A stretch of DNA of 9,207 nt from Taibaiella sp047605615. GTDB lineage: Bacteria; Bacteroidota; Bacteroidia; Chitinophagales; Chitinophagaceae. The notes beneath the pieces are model-generated. The model was not told the origin of the DNA. It saw nothing but the letters and a program-made list of their open reading frames with translations, and searched no databases. The DNA is taken from NCBI GenBank assembly GCA_047605615.1, contig JASGFI010000121.1:1-9207 (forward strand). The letters are read 5' to 3'. Of this stretch, positions 6,699 through 9,207 are shown piece by piece (position 1 is the stretch's first letter; each line of letters begins with the position of its first letter). Both the position numbers and the translations under genes were made by a program.

Positions 6699-6820
6699 AT
6701 GCCCCTTGTCCCCCACCAAGAGGTTTTGGGGGCACGGCAGGGTGACAAAGGCGAGAAAAAGGTTTCAAGTCTAAAATCTGGCAGCTAACATCTACAATCT
6801 AATTAGGCCACTATTTGCGT

Positions 6821-6828
6821 TACCTTCG
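6821..6828 (+). promoter_or_regulatory. Putative -7 box of the HsdR-N-like gene, near-leaderless
   Basis: TACCTTCG ends five bases before ATG 6834, the same arrangement as upstream of the rhomboid gene. It is one base off TAnnTTTG. No -33 TTG is seen at 19 bases. Confidence 0.35.
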
Positions 6829-6833
6829 CTGGC

Positions 6834-7274
6834 ATGTTTTCCCTTGAATTTGAAGCATACCCTTTTCGTTTTAGCGAACAAAATGGCCGCAGGTACATTT
6901 TCGACGTTGCCAGGAATAAGTACGTGACGCTGACCCCGGAAGAGTGGGTGCGCCAACATTTGCTGTATTATTTTCGCCAATCCATGAATTACCCAAAGGG
7001 CCTTACCGCGGTGGAACGGCACGTGAAAGTAAATGGCCTGAACTTGCGCTACGACATCGTAGTGTACGACAGCCGCCAAAACCCCTGGATGCTGGTAGAA
7101 TGTAAGGAACCCGACGTGCCCATTACGGAGAAGACCATGCACCAATTGCTGCGGTATTATCGGGTATTGCAGTGCCCCTACTGGCTGCTCAGCAATGGAG
7201 CCACCAATTATTGTGCTGCCGTAAAAGACGGCAACATTAGCTGGCTACACAAATTACCCGCCTATGATGGCTGA
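6834..7274 (+). CDS. Stand-alone HsdR N-terminal-domain (PD-(D/E)XK) protein
   Basis: The 146-residue soluble protein matches, by motif, the type I restriction enzyme R protein N-terminal domain family (HSDR_N_2) found as a single-domain protein in most Bacteroidota. The nuclease-fold residues are visible: Asp74 in LRYDIVVYD, Glu89-Cys-Lys91 in LVECKEP, and a following helix with Gln104 and Tyr108 (QxxxY). It has no helicase domain and no HsdM or HsdS neighbours, so it is not part of a working restriction system here. The true role is unknown; the intact residues suggest nucleic-acid cleavage or binding. ATG 6834 follows a -7-like box. Its 3' end overlaps the convergent protease gene by 21 bp. 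Confidence 0.85.
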   Translation: MFSLEFEAYPFRFSEQNGRRYIFDVARNKYVTLTPEEWVRQHLLYYFRQSMNYPKGLTAVERHVKVNGLNLRYDIVVYDSRQNPWMLVECKEPDVPITEKTMHQLLRYYRVLQCPYWLLSNGATNYCAAVKDGNISWLHKLPAYDG

Positions 7275-8906
7275 ATATTCGCTGCCGCTGATGATGTCAT
7301 AGGCACGCTTCACCACCTCGTCTTGCTGGTTTATTTCCCGGTAATAACCATTTGTCCTGAAGAGCATTTTGGCTATAAGCCCTTTTACCCGCGCTTGCAA
7401 TACCTGCAAGGCCCTGGCATTGCCCCACACGGCCCGGGTAGCGGCCGGGTATTTTCGTGAAAAGGCATTTCTAAGTGCATTTTCCAAGGCGCCTTTTACC
7501 TGAAACCCCGCATCAAACTGGCCTATGGACCGATAAGCCCAAAATTCGGTATCGTGTTGGGCAAAGTAGCCATATACCGTTTCGTTCAGTTCCTGTGCCG
7601 AAAGCAAATGGTACAATTCGGCTGCGGCCTCGTTTACCTCGTAGGGTATGGTTATGTCCGGCTTTATGCCACCGCCACCATACACCACCCTTTTTTTCAC
7701 TTTGGTATAGTAGCGTGCGGCACCTGCGGGTATTGCGGTATCGCTGTCCAGCGTAAGCGAGCCATCTACGTACCTGTGTTCAAAAGCTTTGGCATAGGCC
7801 GCCCTGCCACCGGTATATGGCCGTTGTATGCTGCGGCCACTGGGCGTAAAATACCGGGCTATCGTAAGGCGCAACGCAGCGCCATCGCCCAGTTCAAATT
7901 GTTCCTGCACCAGGCCCTTGCCGTAGGTGCGCCGCCCGGCTATCACGCCCCTGTCCCAATCCTGTACCGCACCCGCCAATATTTCGCTGGCCGATGCCGA
8001 ACCTTCGTCCACCAATACTACCAACCTTCCTTTCTCGAACTTGCCGGCGTGGTCGGACACATAGTCTTCCTTCTGCGATGCCCTACCCTCGGTATATACC
8101 AGCATTTTGCCTTTTCCCAACAATTCGTCGGCTATGGCAGTGGCCGCATCTACGTAGCCGCCGGGGTTTTGCCGCAGGTCCAGCATTAGTTGCAGCATAC
8201 CTTGCGACTTCAAATTATCGAGTGCCTTCAGGAACTCCCTGTAGGTAGTGGCACTGAAACGGTTGATGCGTATATAGCCGGTTGACTTATCCATCATGTA
8301 AGCCGCTTCCACACTGTAAATGGGCACCACGCCCCTGCGCACGGAGATGGCTACCGGTGCCGTGTTCGACCTTCTCAACACGCTCAGTTGCACGCCGGAG
8401 CCTTCCGCGCCGCCCAGTTTTCTTACTATGCCGTCGTTGCTGATGTTGATACCCGACACCAAACTGTCGTTGATTCTAATGATTTGGTCGCCGGGTTTCA
8501 AGCCGGCCTCCACCGATGGCCCGCCTTTTATGACGGCAGTAACCATCAAGGTGTCTTGGAGCAAGCAATATTCTATGCCTATGCCTTTGAAGTTGCCTTC
8601 CAAGTCTTCAGTCGCTGCTACCATTTCGGCAGCAGGTATGTAGGTAGTGTGGGGATCCAGCCGGCCCAGTATGCCATTTATGGCATCGGTATATAGGCTG
8701 TCGGTACTTACCGAATCTACGTAACGGGTATTTACCAAGTCTATGATGTCTTCCAGCCGGTCGTTGCGCTCTATGATGTTGGACAATGGGCGTTTGCGGC
8801 CCATGTATTTGTTTATTTGGAAACCTACGAAAATGCCCAGCACCAGTATTATGGAATAAATAAGCGGCATCCATATATGGAAACGTTTGGGCTTGTCAGG
8901 CGACAT
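7254..8906 (-). CDS. S41 C-terminal processing peptidase (CtpA/Prc-like) with PDZ domain
   Basis: The 550-residue protease has one N-terminal membrane anchor (about residues 13-31) and a periplasmic body. The PDZ domain spans about 105-180 (FKGIGIEYC, GLKPGDQIIRIND). The S41 core includes LDLRQNPGG at 242-250 and GSASASEI with the nucleophile Ser305. The general base Lys330 lies in TYGKG, 25 residues later, the spacing known from E. coli Tsp. A C-terminal extension from about 420 is usual in Bacteroidota members. It should degrade or trim periplasmic proteins from their C-termini. The frame extends to TTG 8942, but that codon lies inside the -7 box of the promoter. ATG 8906 (MSPDKPKRF) is therefore the start, with a leader of about 27 nt. 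It is tail-to-tail with the HsdR-N-like gene. Confidence 0.92.
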   Translation of the reverse strand: MSPDKPKRFHIWMPLIYSIILVLGIFVGFQINKYMGRKRPLSNIIERNDRLEDIIDLVNTRYVDSVSTDSLYTDAINGILGRLDPHTTYIPAAEMVAATEDLEGNFKGIGIEYCLLQDTLMVTAVIKGGPSVEAGLKPGDQIIRINDSLVSGINISNDGIVRKLGGAEGSGVQLSVLRRSNTAPVAISVRRGVVPIYSVEAAYMMDKSTGYIRINRFSATTYREFLKALDNLKSQGMLQLMLDLRQNPGGYVDAATAIADELLGKGKMLVYTEGRASQKEDYVSDHAGKFEKGRLVVLVDEGSASASEILAGAVQDWDRGVIAGRRTYGKGLVQEQFELGDGAALRLTIARYFTPSGRSIQRPYTGGRAAYAKAFEHRYVDGSLTLDSDTAIPAGAARYYTKVKKRVVYGGGGIKPDITIPYEVNEAAAELYHLLSAQELNETVYGYFAQHDTEFWAYRSIGQFDAGFQVKGALENALRNAFSRKYPAATRAVWGNARALQVLQARVKGLIAKMLFRTNGYYREINQQDEVVKRAYDIISGSEYSAIIGG

Positions 8907-8939
8907 ATTCGGCGTGAGATGAAAGATGTTGATTGACTG

Positions 8940-8971
8940 CAAAGTTAGTCATTAAAATACCGATTATGCAA
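8940..8971 (-). promoter_or_regulatory. Promoter of the S41 peptidase gene
   Basis: On the minus strand TTG (8971-8969) is followed after 21 bases by TAACTTTG (8947-8940), matching TAnnTTTG. Transcription would start near 8933. This places the promoter over the longest-frame start (8942) and fixes the real start at ATG 8906. Confidence 0.65.
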
Positions 8972-9001
8972 ATTCAAAATTGATGAGCCCCCAAAGGCCG
9001 T

Positions 9002-9207
9002 TTACAATGCGGGGAAACCTTTGTCCATCATCTGTTGTTCGTCTTCGTCCCACTCGGGTTGCATTTTACGAAGAATATGCCGGCTTCCTCCAGGAGTTCC
9101 ATTGATGTTGACGGGATGTTGCTCTATCCTATGTTTTTAAAAAGCCCGCCATGTCGCAGGGCTGTTGTGTTCTAAGAATAGCTTAAATTTGGCAAAAAAA
9201 GTATGGG
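9002..9207 (-). pseudogene. Possible decayed reading frame (unrecognised)
   Basis: One minus-strand frame is open from the window edge to TAA at 9139-9137 (ending HNSPATWRAF). In the same frame it is open again to TAA at 9004-9002, ending EWDEDEQQMMDKGFPAL. The acidic tail looks protein-like but I do not recognise it. The internal stop falls at the foot of a terminator-like hairpin, so the downstream part may be decayed or simply non-coding. A 20-residue peptide could start at ATG 9064; there is no support for its expression. Confidence 0.2.
9134..9163 (-). terminator. Terminator-like hairpin for a minus-strand gene to the right
   Basis: On the minus strand AGCCC (9163-9159), an 11-base loop, then GGGCT (9147-9143) runs into a T-run at 9143-9139. 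The stem is only 5 bp. It would end a transcript entering from beyond the right edge, before the peptidase promoter. Confidence 0.4.

Larger units (their letters stand above)
6452..6833. other. 382-bp intergenic region with palindromes and degenerate repeats
   Basis: No convincing gene is present. It holds a T-rich run (6538-6549) after the rhomboid gene, and a 7-bp palindrome at 6683-6698. A G/C-rich stretch at 6701-6753 can fold on itself: a CCCCC run near 6710 pairs with GGGGG near 6730, and CCTTGTC pairs with GACAAAGG. GTCAC (6678-6682) and GTGAC (6742-6746) could close both hairpins. A degenerate short repeat follows (TCTAAAA, TCTACAA, TCTAATT at 6770-6805). The last bases form the promoter of the next gene. 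Confidence 0.5.

Noticed and set aside
6834..7274. Part of a type I restriction-modification locus
   Set aside because: Only the small nuclease-like domain is present. No helicase region, HsdM or HsdS gene is found in the window.
7554..8189. 211-codon plus-strand open frame
   Set aside because: It is antisense to the S41 catalytic core, whose Ser305/Lys330 motifs establish the true frame. No motif or promoter supports it.
1..9207. CRISPR arrays, tRNA, rRNA, riboswitches
   Set aside because: I saw no regularly spaced repeats, tRNA cloverleaf or known conserved RNA motif on either strand. This was by eye, so a covariance-model search could still find something.

Overview
The window looks like chromosomal DNA from a Bacteroidota, probably near the Chitinophagales/Sphingobacteriia. 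The evidence is a C-terminal type IX secretion (T9SS) type A sorting domain, a Bacteroidota-style lipoprotein (lipobox LASC), promoters matching TTG-N19..21-TAnnTTTG, almost no Shine-Dalgarno sequences, and a TTG start on one gene. All of this is reading from sequence; no database was searched.

Layout. 1-133: 3' tail of a transposase whose insertion sequence continues off the left edge. 134-425: 3' remnant of a lipoprotein gene, cut by that insertion. 444-1059: a good promoter and an intact paralogous lipoprotein. 1085-4352: a gene for a large secreted alpha/beta hydrolase with a T9SS sorting tail, broken by a 131-bp MITE-like element at 3024-3154. 4480-5715 (-): an FtsX/LolC/LolE-type ABC permease. 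5846-6451 (+): a rhomboid protease. 6452-6833: intergenic, with palindromes and short degenerate repeats. 6834-7274 (+): a stand-alone HsdR-N-type PD-(D/E)XK protein. 7254-8906 (-): an S41 C-terminal processing protease with a PDZ domain. 8940-9207: its promoter, then a minus-strand terminator-like hairpin and a short decayed-looking reading frame.

The main result is the insertion in the hydrolase gene. It has imperfect 21-bp terminal inverted repeats (18/21 matching), an exact 8-bp target duplication (GGAAAATG), an internal perfect 15-bp palindrome and no coding capacity. Removing the element plus one target copy (139 bp) rejoins two different frames into one uninterrupted 1042-residue frame (LEN-VPGG across the junction). 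The break separates the nucleophile Ser394 from the probable catalytic His743 and from the sorting domain. No other lesion is visible in the gene, so the insertion is probably recent.

The left part (1-4352) is an accessory, exported-protein region with two separate insertion events. The right part (4480-8906) is ordinary cell-envelope housekeeping: lipoprotein export, intramembrane proteolysis and periplasmic proteolysis. I see no defence island, CRISPR array, rRNA or tRNA.
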